Below are positions 1 to 10,562 of a DNA stretch of 64,000 nt, in pieces. Origin of the DNA: Antedon bifida. Taxonomy: Eukaryota; Echinodermata; Crinoidea; Comatulida; Antedonidae. The stretch's first letter is position 1, and the number at the start of each line of letters is the position of its first letter. The DNA lies in the NCBI GenBank assembly GCA_963402885.1, contig OY727099.1:15271001-15335000 (forward strand). The letters run 5' to 3'. The notes under the pieces are model-generated. The model was not told the origin of the DNA, did not search any database, and saw nothing but the letters and a program-made list of their open reading frames with translations. The position numbers and the translations under genes are program-made.

Positions 1-2940
1 CTGTGGCAAGAGACGTTCAAAAACTGTGCTTGATTGAGAGCAGTGCTTTTATAGCATAAGCTAGCAATTTAATTGACTGTCCTTTGTCCATGTAGAGGAG
101 TTTTAATTGAAATTAAATGAAAGTATTCCACATTATGAATATTATTGATTTATATAATTTAAATGGCACATTATTATTTATTATGCTGTACTGTATTATT
201 TCAATCAGACCACAGTAGGTGTCCAGGTCCATCTGTATTTAGTTCTGCAGTTTTATCATATGGATTTTTGTTTTATCCCTGTATACAATTTTTATATTTG
301 TACACTGTTATCATGGAATTATTTATTTATTTGAGATTGATGTAACATTATTATATTAGTATATTCTAATTTGCATGTACATCTTTTTTTAATATTCAGA
401 AAGGAAAGTGATTTTTTAAATGCAGCATAGACTTGTGGATTAAAGGTTGTTAGCAGGTGGGTATCTGATAATGATCAGGTAACTCCCCTAGGGCATAGGT
501 AAAGGAAGCTTTTGTCAGGGGGTAGAATTCAGTGCCTAGTCACATACACTGACTCAGCAACAACATGATCATGTGTTGTCACGCAAAGTGAACAGGGCAA
601 TCCACTTTTCAGGTGTTCATAATAATTACTTAGATAGGCCTATATTCATTCCCTATGACATAGCACATACCAACAACTAAATTCTTAGAAAAGCAAAAGA
701 AATACAAGTAATAGTAGCCAAAATATCTCTTAGAAGAGTCTTCATTCCAGAAGACAATAGAAATTAGTATTCTATTCTGTTTCTTGATTTGTCTTGCCTT
801 CCATGCTCAGACGTGTTTTGATGATAAAACATATTTATAAAATACATGGATGATCTCATGTCACAGTATATCCTTAATGGCTTTACAGAATTTTATTGTA
901 TTTGTGTAAATATTACCAATTAAATGTTATGCCAAAAGAATTTTCTGAAATAATACAGATACAATAATTCAACTTTACCCAGTTAAAATATTCAAATGCT
1001 GCTTCCTTCCTTACTAAAAACAATATCAATTTGTTATAGTTTTATAATGCTGCACAAAGCACTAGGTTTATATCAAATTCAATATGAATGTTAGTAAATG
1101 TATTTAATTATACTGTGAATGTCTATGAAATTTTTGGATTATAAAAATACAATGAATAATTAATGATAACGCTTATGTTATCGCAGGTTAATTATGTTAT
1201 GTAATAAACGATTACAGGTAGTAGTCGAGCATTCCTTCATAATGATGGTGCTAAGAAATGTGTAAATGTATGTTACACAGTAACATATTTTTGGTCCATT
1301 ATATTTAACATGGTCATTTTGGGACATTAGTACACTGCAGTATTCAATAATGAGTATTTAAATGATTTGGATCATTGTATTACATAGATATATTGTTAAT
1401 TTTTAAAAAATGTTCTGTTGTTGAAATGTAAATAAAATTGTCTTTATAATAAGTACTAGTAAATATGATAGGTATCGCACAAGATATAGTTTTTTTTGTA
1501 ACAGAATTTCTTGCAGTTTATTATACTTTTTTTTTGTAATATTAAAACAGAAGTTAGTGTGAACCCTGTAGATGTAGAAAATTTACCAAAACAACTTCTT
1601 TCCAGCACCATTTGTAACAGTACTAGATTGTGAGCTACTTTACTAGTAAGGCTATTAGAAGCATGCATAGTAAGTTAAGATTAAAACTTTTTAAGTAATA
1701 TATGTTGATGCAGGCTATGTGCCTAAAAGAATTAATTAAGTCAGAAATCTTGAAAAGGTTGATACAGATTCATTAATTAAAAGTGGCATTACTAACAAAA
1801 ACATCCATCATATTTTTATTTTATCAAATATATTTATTATAAAAAAAAATCATTGGCAATCACAATAGAACCAATAATATTATATGACTGTGATGAGTTC
1901 AGTAAACCACGCTAATGCGCACACATTTTAACAAGATGATGATCAAAAATGTTAGTAAACCAGATGAAAGACAATTTCTGAGCACAAAATGTCAAAACGT
2001 ATGCACCCCGGGTTTCTTCTTATTCTTTGTTTGTTTTATTCGGTCTCGAACAACATACCAGGATAACCCATGAAGCTGAAATAGCTTATTTCTAATAGGG
2101 TCCTTATTACAAAAAATGTGATTTAAAATTTAAAAAAAAAGGTTCGTAATAATGCAAACAGCATCATGTAGGGTTTTAAACACTTACTATCAGTATTTTC
2201 TTGTGTGTGTAGGCATTGAGAACTACGTTTTTAAGAAATCTAGAAAACAGAGACCCCATAAACTTCTTAATAATACGTTATATAGGGCCAGAGGCGTGGG
2301 CTGGTTGCTGTCTGGGGGTGCGAAAATTGTAAATGCGAGCTGATCTGTAGAAAAATAGAGTTAGGCCATAATTCTAACGTTTCACAGGGTTGTCCCACCC
2401 CCCTTATATTTGTAAAAAAAGAAAAATGAAAGGAAAAGACAAGAAATTAAAAAAGAAGGAGTAAAAAAGACTGCAGTATATATTTCATATTATATTATGC
2501 AATAAATTATATTAACTTAAAAATCTGTACGTGCAGACTAATACGTGTCTGTAAATTTCTAAGAGTTGCAAATGAATTGCCTATTTTCACCTGAAAAATA
2601 AATGCATTTTAGTCCCTGGATGTAACATGATATCGACGCATGTATCATACTCATACAGCGAGCTGGGGCACGAATGATTCGTACAAAGGACACCGCCAGA
2701 CAACCGCGTATGCCTACCTATTGTTTAGATCACTGGCACTCAGCAAGCATAAAGTGTATATACGTCAAACATGGAACGCCGTGGTTACCTACAGTATGTG
2801 TGGCTATGAAGTACAGTATAGTGTTTCATCATTATAGAGGATATGTTAATATTACGTATTTTCGCATTGAACTTGAATGCAATGCAATCTAAACAAAATA
2901 AAAGTGAATGATTATCATCGGCAACAAAACGTTATCGTTC
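1..2940. other. anonymous AT-rich sequence, no gene recognised
   Basis: No reading frame here resembles a known protein. The open frames are under 75 codons and AT-driven. The stretch lies downstream of the TMEM135 stop codon and is probably intergenic. Around 2285-2340 a GC-richer patch resembles the start of the dispersed repeat annotated next. Confidence 0.5.
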
Positions 2941-2949
2941 TTTAATTAC

Positions 2950-3140
2950 GTGTGTGTTTACCGGAAGGAAAAGGTATGATCGTTTTACTTATTGGTAGCA
3001 TGCTACATATGAGAGAGTGCCTTTTCCTGCAAATTAGAGGTGCCATTTAACATGAATTTTATGTGCGAGAGTACCATTTCCGGCCATCTGGGGCGTCATT
3101 TAACAAAGTTCGCTTCGCCACACAGGTCGTATCGACGGCC
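2950..3140 (-). repeat. dispersed repeat, inverted relative to 17880-18065
   Basis: Read on the minus strand, this block aligns over about 180 bases with 17880-18065. Shared words include ATGGCCGGAAATGGTAC, AAATGGCACCTCTAATT and AGCATGCTACCAAT. Shorter matches lie at 22060-22095 and at the window's right edge (63940-63990). The copies are too diverged to define ends, and no coding capacity is visible. It is likely a decayed non-autonomous transposon. Confidence 0.65.
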
Positions 3141-3654
3141 CTAGACAAGCACTCTTTTCCGCCATATGCAAACGCAGACTTGTGCGAATCGCCCTGTTGT
3201 GACGCTTTTACTCAAAATAGGCCTATGAGGAAAATGTCACCGTTTAATAGGCTACTATATATGTATCATATTTTCAAAATTTCAGTGTCGACTCTTGTTG
3301 CCCCTCCCCCTTTCACAAAATCCTGGATTCTCCCGGTTTCATTTCGTTCCGATGTCATGGATCTACAATTCCTTTTCATATTTAGAATAATAATTGTATA
3401 AATAACAACAAAAATGTTCACCATAATCATGTTGGACAATTTTGAAAAATTACTGTTTTATTTGGTACTTTATTTTAATATACACCGTGTGAGTGATTTG
3501 GTCGGGGGAATGTTACACGTTCAAATTACAGTATCCGCAACGTCTTAAAAACTGTATCACATGATCCTATTTCACCAATTATCATGCTCTGGTTACAGAT
3601 GAGGGAATCCCAGAGAGGTGTAATAAGCCGAAGGCTAGAGGGCATACTCCAGAC

Positions 3655-4012
3655 TGAAAAGTCGGAGCCATATATATAAAGAGTTACGACTTTGAAGATT
3701 AGAAGCCATTTTTGTTTCAAAGAATTTGCACGCTGAGGGCACGTGCGTTTATTTTGTATAGCATTTTCCTGTAGTTCATGCATTATCTTTAGATTTTGTT
3801 GTCTATGAAATAATGCTTAGATTCTGTTTTTAATTTAGTAATTCATTTTATTAATGGTATTGATTTGGTAACATATATACTGTATATATTTTATAATAAC
3901 AAAAAGATAAATGCTAGGGCCTACATGCAAGTTAGGATACATCAAAGCATGAACCAATACAAAAAACACATAAATTCACCCCTCTTTTTATACAGTATAT
4001 GGCTCTCTTTCA
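3655..4012 (+). repeat. MITE-like element, GAGCCATATA family, copy 1
   Basis: The block starts GAGCCATATATATAAAG and ends ACAGTATATGGCTC, so its ends are short inverted repeats. The whole block is repeated in reverse orientation at 6815-7155 with strong similarity throughout, for example TAGGGCCTACATGCAAGT here against its complement there. There is no coding capacity. A small non-autonomous DNA transposon is the simplest reading. Target-site duplications are not clear. Confidence 0.65.
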
Positions 4013-4261
4013 TCAGTTAGCATATCTTCATTAGTATTGCTAGGAGTCACACAAGTATTAATGGATTGCTTGAAAACCTTAACAATATTAATAATAATTC
4101 AACTTTTCAAAAACCTTTGTTATATTATCAACCTCTGATAGGAAAATGTAGGCCCTTTTAAGCATTGTGTGAATTTGATTACGTTTATGTTTGATATCCA
4201 CATGGCTATAGTCATACCTAAAAAATGAATTGAGTTACCTCTAATAATAATAAACATAATA

Positions 4262-4395
4262 ATAAACAGTATTTATATAGCGCCTAATGGATCACTGACC
4301 CCTCTAGGTGCTTTACATTTGACCTTAACTAATGGTAATAAACTATCCCCTGCCGGACACCATTCCGGTATTTCTTAGTCGAGGTTTCGGGGATG
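4262..4395. repeat. short interspersed repeat with ATATAGCGCC motif
   Basis: It contains CAGTATTTATATAGCGCC, a box I recognise from interspersed repeats of marine invertebrates, and is preceded by an (AAT)-rich tract. Its far part (CCGGACACCATTCCGGTATTTC) recurs in reverse complement at 50395-50490. The family class (SINE-like or LINE tail) is not settled by the sequence. Confidence 0.45.
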
Positions 4396-4504
4396 GAGAC
4401 AATCAATAATGTGAAAAAAAAAATGTAATTAAGCTTAACTATGCTTAACTCTAGCAATTTCTATTGTAAAAACAACAGCATCAGGTGAAATTCAAAATGT
4501 TCAA

Positions 4505-4950
4505 AAAATTCTGTCCTGAAACCTGGCTTGGCATGGATACGATTGTGTCATCAACGTAGCGACGATAGAACTGCGGCATTTTCCCTGTTGCTTGTAAGGT
4601 ATCTTCAATGTAACACATTAAAACATTTGCCATCAGTGGTCCAAGCGGTGAACCCATGGCTACGCCATCAACCTGCTCATATAGATCACCGTCATATTGG
4701 AAAAGGTGATTTTTGGTCGCAATTGTAAGTAGGTCCTTAAGACCTTGTTTATCGATAGATAAACCGTGTTCAATATTAAACCAGTCATTTTTAAAGGCCT
4801 TATTAACAAGAATGTTAATGGTCTCATTAAGTGGAACATTGGTGAATAGAGAAACTACGTCGTAAGAGACTAGAACATCATCTGAACCAATTTCAGTAGA
4901 ACGTAACTATTTAGCAAAATCAACAAGCATGAATGTGCGATACTCGGGGT
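4505..4950 (-). mobile_element. Penelope-like element, reverse transcriptase fragment
   Basis: Read on the minus strand, this encodes the palm of a Penelope-like reverse transcriptase. It shows the hallmark stretch VSYDVVSLFTNVPLNETI, then MGSPLGPLMANV, then RRYVDDT, with the catalytic YVDD at 4547-4558. Penelope-like enzymes copy RNA at nicked or exposed chromosome ends and are distinct from LINE and LTR enzymes. One in-frame stop lies upstream (after VDFAK), and the fragment is cut off on both sides. It is therefore an inactive relic. A second Penelope-like copy, the endonuclease end, lies at 22190-23330. The two do not overlap, so they could belong to one family or to different ones. Confidence 0.85.
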
Positions 4951-5641
4951 ACAGCAAAAGAAGCTGTAATGACGTCATAAGAATGTAACGTCACATACAC
5001 ATCAATAACCTCGCTCTCAAATACGGCTATACGGTACCATCTTCGAGACGTGATATGGCTGCATCCAGTTTGAAATTCAAAAATCCGGCTCTATAGATTT
5101 GAGGACATGTCCCTATAGTATATTCATGTACCAGCTCAATACTACAACGAATAAGGGAGGAGTAGTACTTTATAAGTCGCATTTTTTACTCAATAGTGTC
5201 CGGATGGAAGAAGAAGAGGAAAAGATGAGAGAGTCCAAGACGTAGGTACCCCTAGTAATAAAACGAGATATACTCTATATCATATTACGTATACAGTATA
5301 TTTCACCATAAAGTTTAAGAAAAATAGGTGCATATCTGATTGGTCGATTGCAGCCACTATCTTGTTGGTTCCCTCTCCATGGAGAAGCACTTTTTGAACT
5401 GCGATAACATTGCAGTTTGCTATCTAGCCTTCGGCTATATAAAATCATTAGGGAATCCCCAAAACAATACAACTCACACGCGCGTGGACAAAAATATTAA
5501 GTAAGAGGAAAATTTGTTTGATTTGTTTGTTACCACTAACCAGTGAGTGTGCTATAATATTAGTACAGAAGGCTAGCTACTTTTGGCTCCAGCCTAAGGC
5601 TTAGGCTACACTAGGTCTGGAGGTGTATTACTAGACTACCC

Positions 5642-5800
5642 TCAAAGGGGTGCTGGTCAACCCGTAGCCAAACCAACCCGTACCCATGCCAACTCGTACC
5701 CAACTTGGCTAACTCGTATCCAAATAATTGGTTAACTCGTACCCACTTTGGCTAGTCAGTACCCAAACCAATCTGTACCCATGCAAATTCATACCTAATT
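5642..5800. repeat. GTACCC/GTACGAG-motif array (subterminal repeats)
   Basis: About eight near-copies of AACTCGTACCCA or AACCCGTACCCA occur at 15-25 base spacing, starting with GGGGTGCTGGTCAACCCGTA. The same opening word ends the element at 54555-54942. The mirror-image array at 7372-7498 may be its partner, which would make 5642-7498 one element with inverted subterminal arrays and other repeats nested inside. The right-hand terminus is not visible. Confidence 0.6.
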
Positions 5801-6814
5801 ATTTGTGTCTTTTATTTATGTAAGAGAACATTTAATTAAGAAACATTCATTTTACTGTTAGTATAGTAATTACAATTCAATTAAGCCCAGGTAAAGTACC
5901 AGCAATGTATCATTTTTATCCTTATCACCTAATTATCTTCCCCATTACATATATTCGATCAAGTAAATATTATTTCTATTTAGATTCAATAAAAACGTTA
6001 TGTACATTTTATTGGTATAAGATTGTTTGAATTAAGAACTCCCTGTTTTAAGCAAAAACCCATGCGGGTTACTATTAGAGTCACAAAAACTTGATGATGA
6101 TGCAGCCGTATTTTGAAAATAAGGAGATAATTCATGTTTATTTGTACTGTTTTATTATTTTGCTATGAGTTGCTGACCGGAAAAAGTTGGGGTGGTTTAC
6201 TATTTTCAAGTGCCTAATTTAAGATTAGTAATACTAACCCACTACTCTAATAGTAACACCCCTTCTAATAGTAACCCACCCTAAAAAACAATCAAAGAAT
6301 AATAACCCAGGGTTAAAATTAGAAGATTTACGGTACACGTTTGTTTAAGGCAATTAAATTTTAATAATAGATTAATAACTTACTCATAAAAAAAATAGAA
6401 TGCAGCAATCAATACAGTAAACATGGGCCTACATATATTAATTTAATAAGTCGTCATCACACGGAACGACTAAGCAGCCACTGACATCTTTCACAGAGCC
6501 ATATATATAAATGTGCACAGCGTACTGAAGTACTTGCGGCAAAGAATATTGCGCGCGCGTGCGCTAATACATTATAAAGTTTGATTGATTGATTTTGGAA
6601 CGAAACATCCCATAACTACGTCCTATTAATAACAATTATGTAATATTTTCAATTCATAATGCATGCTTTGATGACTAAATAAAATAATAAAGTGCCGTGG
6701 ATATATTTGTTAATATATTGAATAGGGTATGAACAATATTAAAATAATAAAGGCAAATTATTACAAATGAAATGATGAACGAGTCTCTGAAATTTTGTGT
6801 CAAAAACACACAGA

Positions 6815-7155
6815 GAGCCATATACTGTATAAAAAGAGGGGTTAATTTGTGTGTTTTTTGTATTGGTTCATGCTTTGATGTATCCTGACTTGCATGTAGG
6901 CCCTAGCATTTATTCTTTTGTTATTATAGACACAATATATATATGTTACCAAATTAATACCATTAATAAAATTAATTACTAAAATAAAAACGGAATATAA
7001 GTGTTATTTCATAGACAAAAAAATCTAAAAATAATGCAGGAACTATAGGAAAACGCTATACAAAAGAGACGCGCGCGCCCTCAGCGTGCGAATTCTTTGA
7101 CACAAAAATGGCTTCTAATTTTCAATGTCGTAACTCTTTATATATATGGCTCTGA
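6815..7155 (-). repeat. MITE-like element, GAGCCATATA family, copy 2
   Basis: This is the inverted partner of the copy at 3655-4012, with matching ends (GAGCCATATACTG and TATATATGGCTC). A short third piece (AGAGCCATATATATAAATG) lies at 6496-6520. It has no open frame of note. The copy sits between the two GTACGAG arrays and may have inserted into that element. Confidence 0.65.
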
Positions 7156-7371
7156 TCTTTCATGTAAAACAGCGCCCTCAATTATTAACTTGGCTAGTAT
7201 ACAACGGTGGAATAATACGGTGGAAGCTGTGCTTTTTTCGAACGAGTCTGTACATATATTATACTTTTAAGGTCAGTAGTTTTTGCCATTTTAGTATCGA
7301 TCATTATGATTGGTATCTTAAATTTAATCAAACTGGGTTTAAATGTAATATAAATATACTATAGCATTTAA

Positions 7372-7498
7372 CATGGGTACGGGCGAGCCCATGATGGGTA
7401 CGAGCCAGCTCATGATGGGTACGAGCCAGTCCATGATGGGTACGAGTGAGCCAAAATTATGGGTACGAGTAAGCCAAAATTTGGGTACGAGTTTTATT
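7372..7498. repeat. GGGTACGAG array, mirror of 5642-5800
   Basis: Six units containing GGGTACGAG or GGGTACGGGCGAG are spaced at 17-25 bases, some followed by CCAGCTCATGAT or CCAAAATT. The strand is opposite to the array at 5642-5800. Such clustered motifs near the ends of DNA transposons often act as transposase-binding sites in known families; that role is an inference here. Confidence 0.6.
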
Positions 7499-7499
7499 T

Positions 7500-8526
7500 T
7501 ATATCTAGGTTGTCTAGTGGAAAGGAGGCACAAAAATGCTTAACACGTTCACTTCGCTTCAGAAAGTTTTGGATCTTTTTTTAATGTATGAGAAACGCCA
7601 AATGCTTTATGTTTTGTTATAGGTATGATGTACAATAGTAGTAAAAGTGGTAATGAAAGTTAAAAATAGTAATGAAAGCAAGAAATAAGCTGAAAAAACA
7701 TCCATTACTTTAAAAATGTTTTATATACCAGGTTTGTATTGTCAATAAACACTATAATAATGTAAAGTGTGTGGTAAAGTATAAAGTAAAATTGAGAATT
7801 TCAACATTTCTGTGTATGGTTTACCACAAACCTGAACTAATTTTTAAATATAAAACCAAAAAGATTCATTGTAATTTAATAATATTGAGTATAACTAAAA
7901 TATTAAGTAATTGATAAATTAGATAATCTATTCTTGATTATTTGTTACAGATATGATACCAGCTTCAAAACAATTGTCGTCATCTTGAATTTTTCATGAA
8001 CACCACCATAATCTGGCTGAATGTAAAGTACTTCAAATGTTGCGGAATCTCTGCACAAAATTTAATTATAGTATGTACATACTGTATATTTATAAGGATA
8101 TTCCACAAAGTAATTATTACTACATAGTTAAAATATATTTGCTATTTCCATTGTTTCCATAACTAGAGATGTTAGAACAACTGGTCTTAAATCGTTGTTT
8201 TTGGGTACTGGAATTATAGTGAATTTTTTCCCCTAGTTATGGTATCATGCACAACTTTAGCGAGGACTGAAAGGTGTTGAAGAATAGTTGGTCCGAAGGT
8301 TTTACCTTCAACTTGATCAGGACCATAATTTATCTATTTTCAATAAAAAAGTTTTTATGTGATTTTTTTTCAATATTAATCTTTATTATTAATTCATTAT
8401 TTATTAACACCTGATTTTCAAATCTTGAATAAAAATCGCCAATCGTGGGTAACAAGTTATCAATATGTATTTCTTGCTTAACTCTATTTGTAAAATGTAT
8501 ATATATTATACCTTGCCAAGCATTTC
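7500..8526. other. anonymous AT-rich stretch
   Basis: No gene or recognisable repeat is seen. Homopolymer-rich sequence continues to the boundary of the MITE that follows. Confidence 0.4.
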
Positions 8527-9071
8527 TTAAAGATGTATTGTCCCTTTGACTAATTCCAAAAAAATTAAAAAATAAATATTTCGAAAAAAAGTGGGTCATT
8601 TTGAAGTATCATAAGTTATTAACTTTCACCAAAAATTAGTCGAAAAAAAAAATCATTTAACTGAAATAGACATTTTTTTTTGTTCAAAAAATAACTTTGA
8701 CTTCCAGTCAAAGTTTTCGATCGAAACATATTTCATAATGCAACGCGCTTGTTGGGCTACTCTGTATGCATAATCATAAAACTTCCTCGCGATCTGTGTG
8801 AAAACACCTTCTCAACCGTGACGAGTTGTAAATAATCCTAATTAGCATCATGCATAATGCATACTCGTGGTTATAAATCTTTGTTTACTTTCGCTCGCGA
8901 CGATTTTTCAGACGAAATGTAATCAAATTAATTTACCTGTTAATTACGTAAACTTATTGTTTTTGCCTCGAATTTTCGAGAATAACTTTAATATTACTTT
9001 GATATGGCCAATTTAAATTTAGAATATTTTGACCTTCATTTTTTGTGTTTCAAGGGACAATACATCTTTAA
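8527..9071. repeat. MITE-like element, TTAAAGATGTATTGTCC family, copy A
   Basis: The left end TTAAAGATGTATTGTCCCTT and the right end AGGGACAATACATCTTTAA form an inverted repeat of about 20 bases with one gap. No transposase is encoded. Related ends bound the block at 16956-17514, and a matching right end lies near 28926-28950. The family is a non-autonomous DNA transposon by structure. Confidence 0.75.
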
Positions 9072-9699
9072 GCTCCCGTTTCCAAAGGTTGCTTCTATTT
9101 TACTCCATGCTTTAGCTACACGAATGGCACATCTCACTTCCCTGTTCATTAATTTATATTCGGTGTAAAATGCTCAGCGTATCTTTACCCGTTTGTTTAC
9201 TATCCTCGCTCACTATAGTATTTAATTTACATAAAATTAGGATAAGATTGATTTTGTTTATTCGCTTATTTAATAAATAAAACTTATGGTTATTTGTTAT
9301 TCATTTTTATTTCAAGATATTATTCTTCCCGAATAGACCTAATTTTTGTGTGTATAATTGCCATAAAACAAATTGTGGGACGTTTAATGAGCAGACCGTT
9401 ACTATGGTGTCTCTTCATGCGTGAGAGGGCGATATTTCGATTGATCTAGAACATTTACATGGGTTGGTATTTTGCAGTGTAAATACATGCAACCCGTGTT
9501 AAGAATCAGGTGTGAAAAGGAAATTTATCCGGACACGACACAGGTTTGTTATAAGCTCGGCGGTGTAAAAGGGGTATTAGTCATAAAATCTCAATCTGTA
9601 TCTTCTTCAATGTGAAACAAAATACTAAACAACACGCCCATATTGCTATCTGAATTTTTCTCAGTTTCTTGTTGTTTGCCTGTAGTGCTTTTGTAGAGC

Positions 9700-10335
9700 A
9701 AGTCTAAGATGATTCTCTTGACTAATGATGTTATATTGATTGATCAATTGGAAGCAATACAAAGGAGGGTACTTAGAATAATTCTTGGTATAAATTATAT
9801 AAGCTATGAAAATGCTCTCAGTGTATGTAATTTAGAAACCCTCGCTACTAGAATAAAAAACCTATGTCTAAGGTTTGCTGAAGACCTTGAAAAGTCAGCA
9901 TATTTTCAATCATGGCTACAGCCTAGAAATAAACCATACAACTTAAGAAAGACCAACCCATATCAACAAATAAAATGTAAAACTAAACGATATAAAAATA
10001 GCCCTTTACCATACCTAATTAACCTGTTGAATAATAAAGAATAATTACATTTAGCCAAAGTTGCCGTCATCAACCAATGTGAAATAATAAACAAATAATA
10101 CATAAGTTTTAATACAGATATTTTATTAGGCCATGATTTGTAACAATTTCTTTGATTTTTCAATGTTTTTCTCATTTTCATATTATGTACTTTTTCTAAT
10201 TTTATTTTAATAAAAGATGTTCTTTTAATGTGATAACTTTTTTATATGTGCAATATTTTGTAAAATTTTACACAATTTAGCCTTTGGGCTACAATGTAAA
10301 TTTTCGTTTTATTGAATAAAACCCTTGAATATAGT
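9700..10335 (+). mobile_element. LINE 3' end (C-terminus of RT plus tail)
   Basis: The frame 9709-10044 gives about 110 residues typical of the C-terminal end of a non-LTR retrotransposon polyprotein: DQLEAIQRRVLRIILG, then a region ending RTKRY-like (CKTKRYKNSPLPYLINLLN). The 3' untranslated part continues to a terminal box, TTTAGCCTTTGGGCTACAAT, followed by ATTGAATAAA near 10310-10325. The endonuclease and RT core are absent, so this is a 5'-truncated copy. It ends just beyond the TMEM135 stop codon on the opposite strand and may trim the gene's 3' untranslated region. Confidence 0.8.
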
Positions 10336-10447
10336 TCTTAAAAAACTGATTTGATTGTTGTATTGTAATAATAGGTTTGTAATAAGTTTGATTATTATTT
10401 TTATTGGTGGTAGTAGTAATAGTTGTTTTTATTATTTTACTGTCAAA

Positions 10448-10562
10448 TTATTGTGGTTGTAGAGATGTAAATCTTAGATCATAATCTGGCCAGTCATCAG
10501 GGTAAAGTTGAGATGCATGTGTTCCCATTTGGTCTAATAGTTTACGGTTCATTTGTCTGAAT
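10448..10562 (-). CDS. TMEM135: TMEM135 exon 14 (C-terminal coding exon, stop at 10448-10450)
   Basis: Encodes residues 410-446, with residue 409 split across the junction. It begins FRQMNRKLLDQMGTHAS and ends DLRFTSLQPQ before TAA. The acceptor is TTTATTTCAG. It matches the vertebrate C-terminal block of the form MNRKVLD..GT.AS. AATAAA-like words on the minus strand lie very close to the stop (10400-10433). The true polyadenylation site is not identifiable. Confidence 0.92.
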
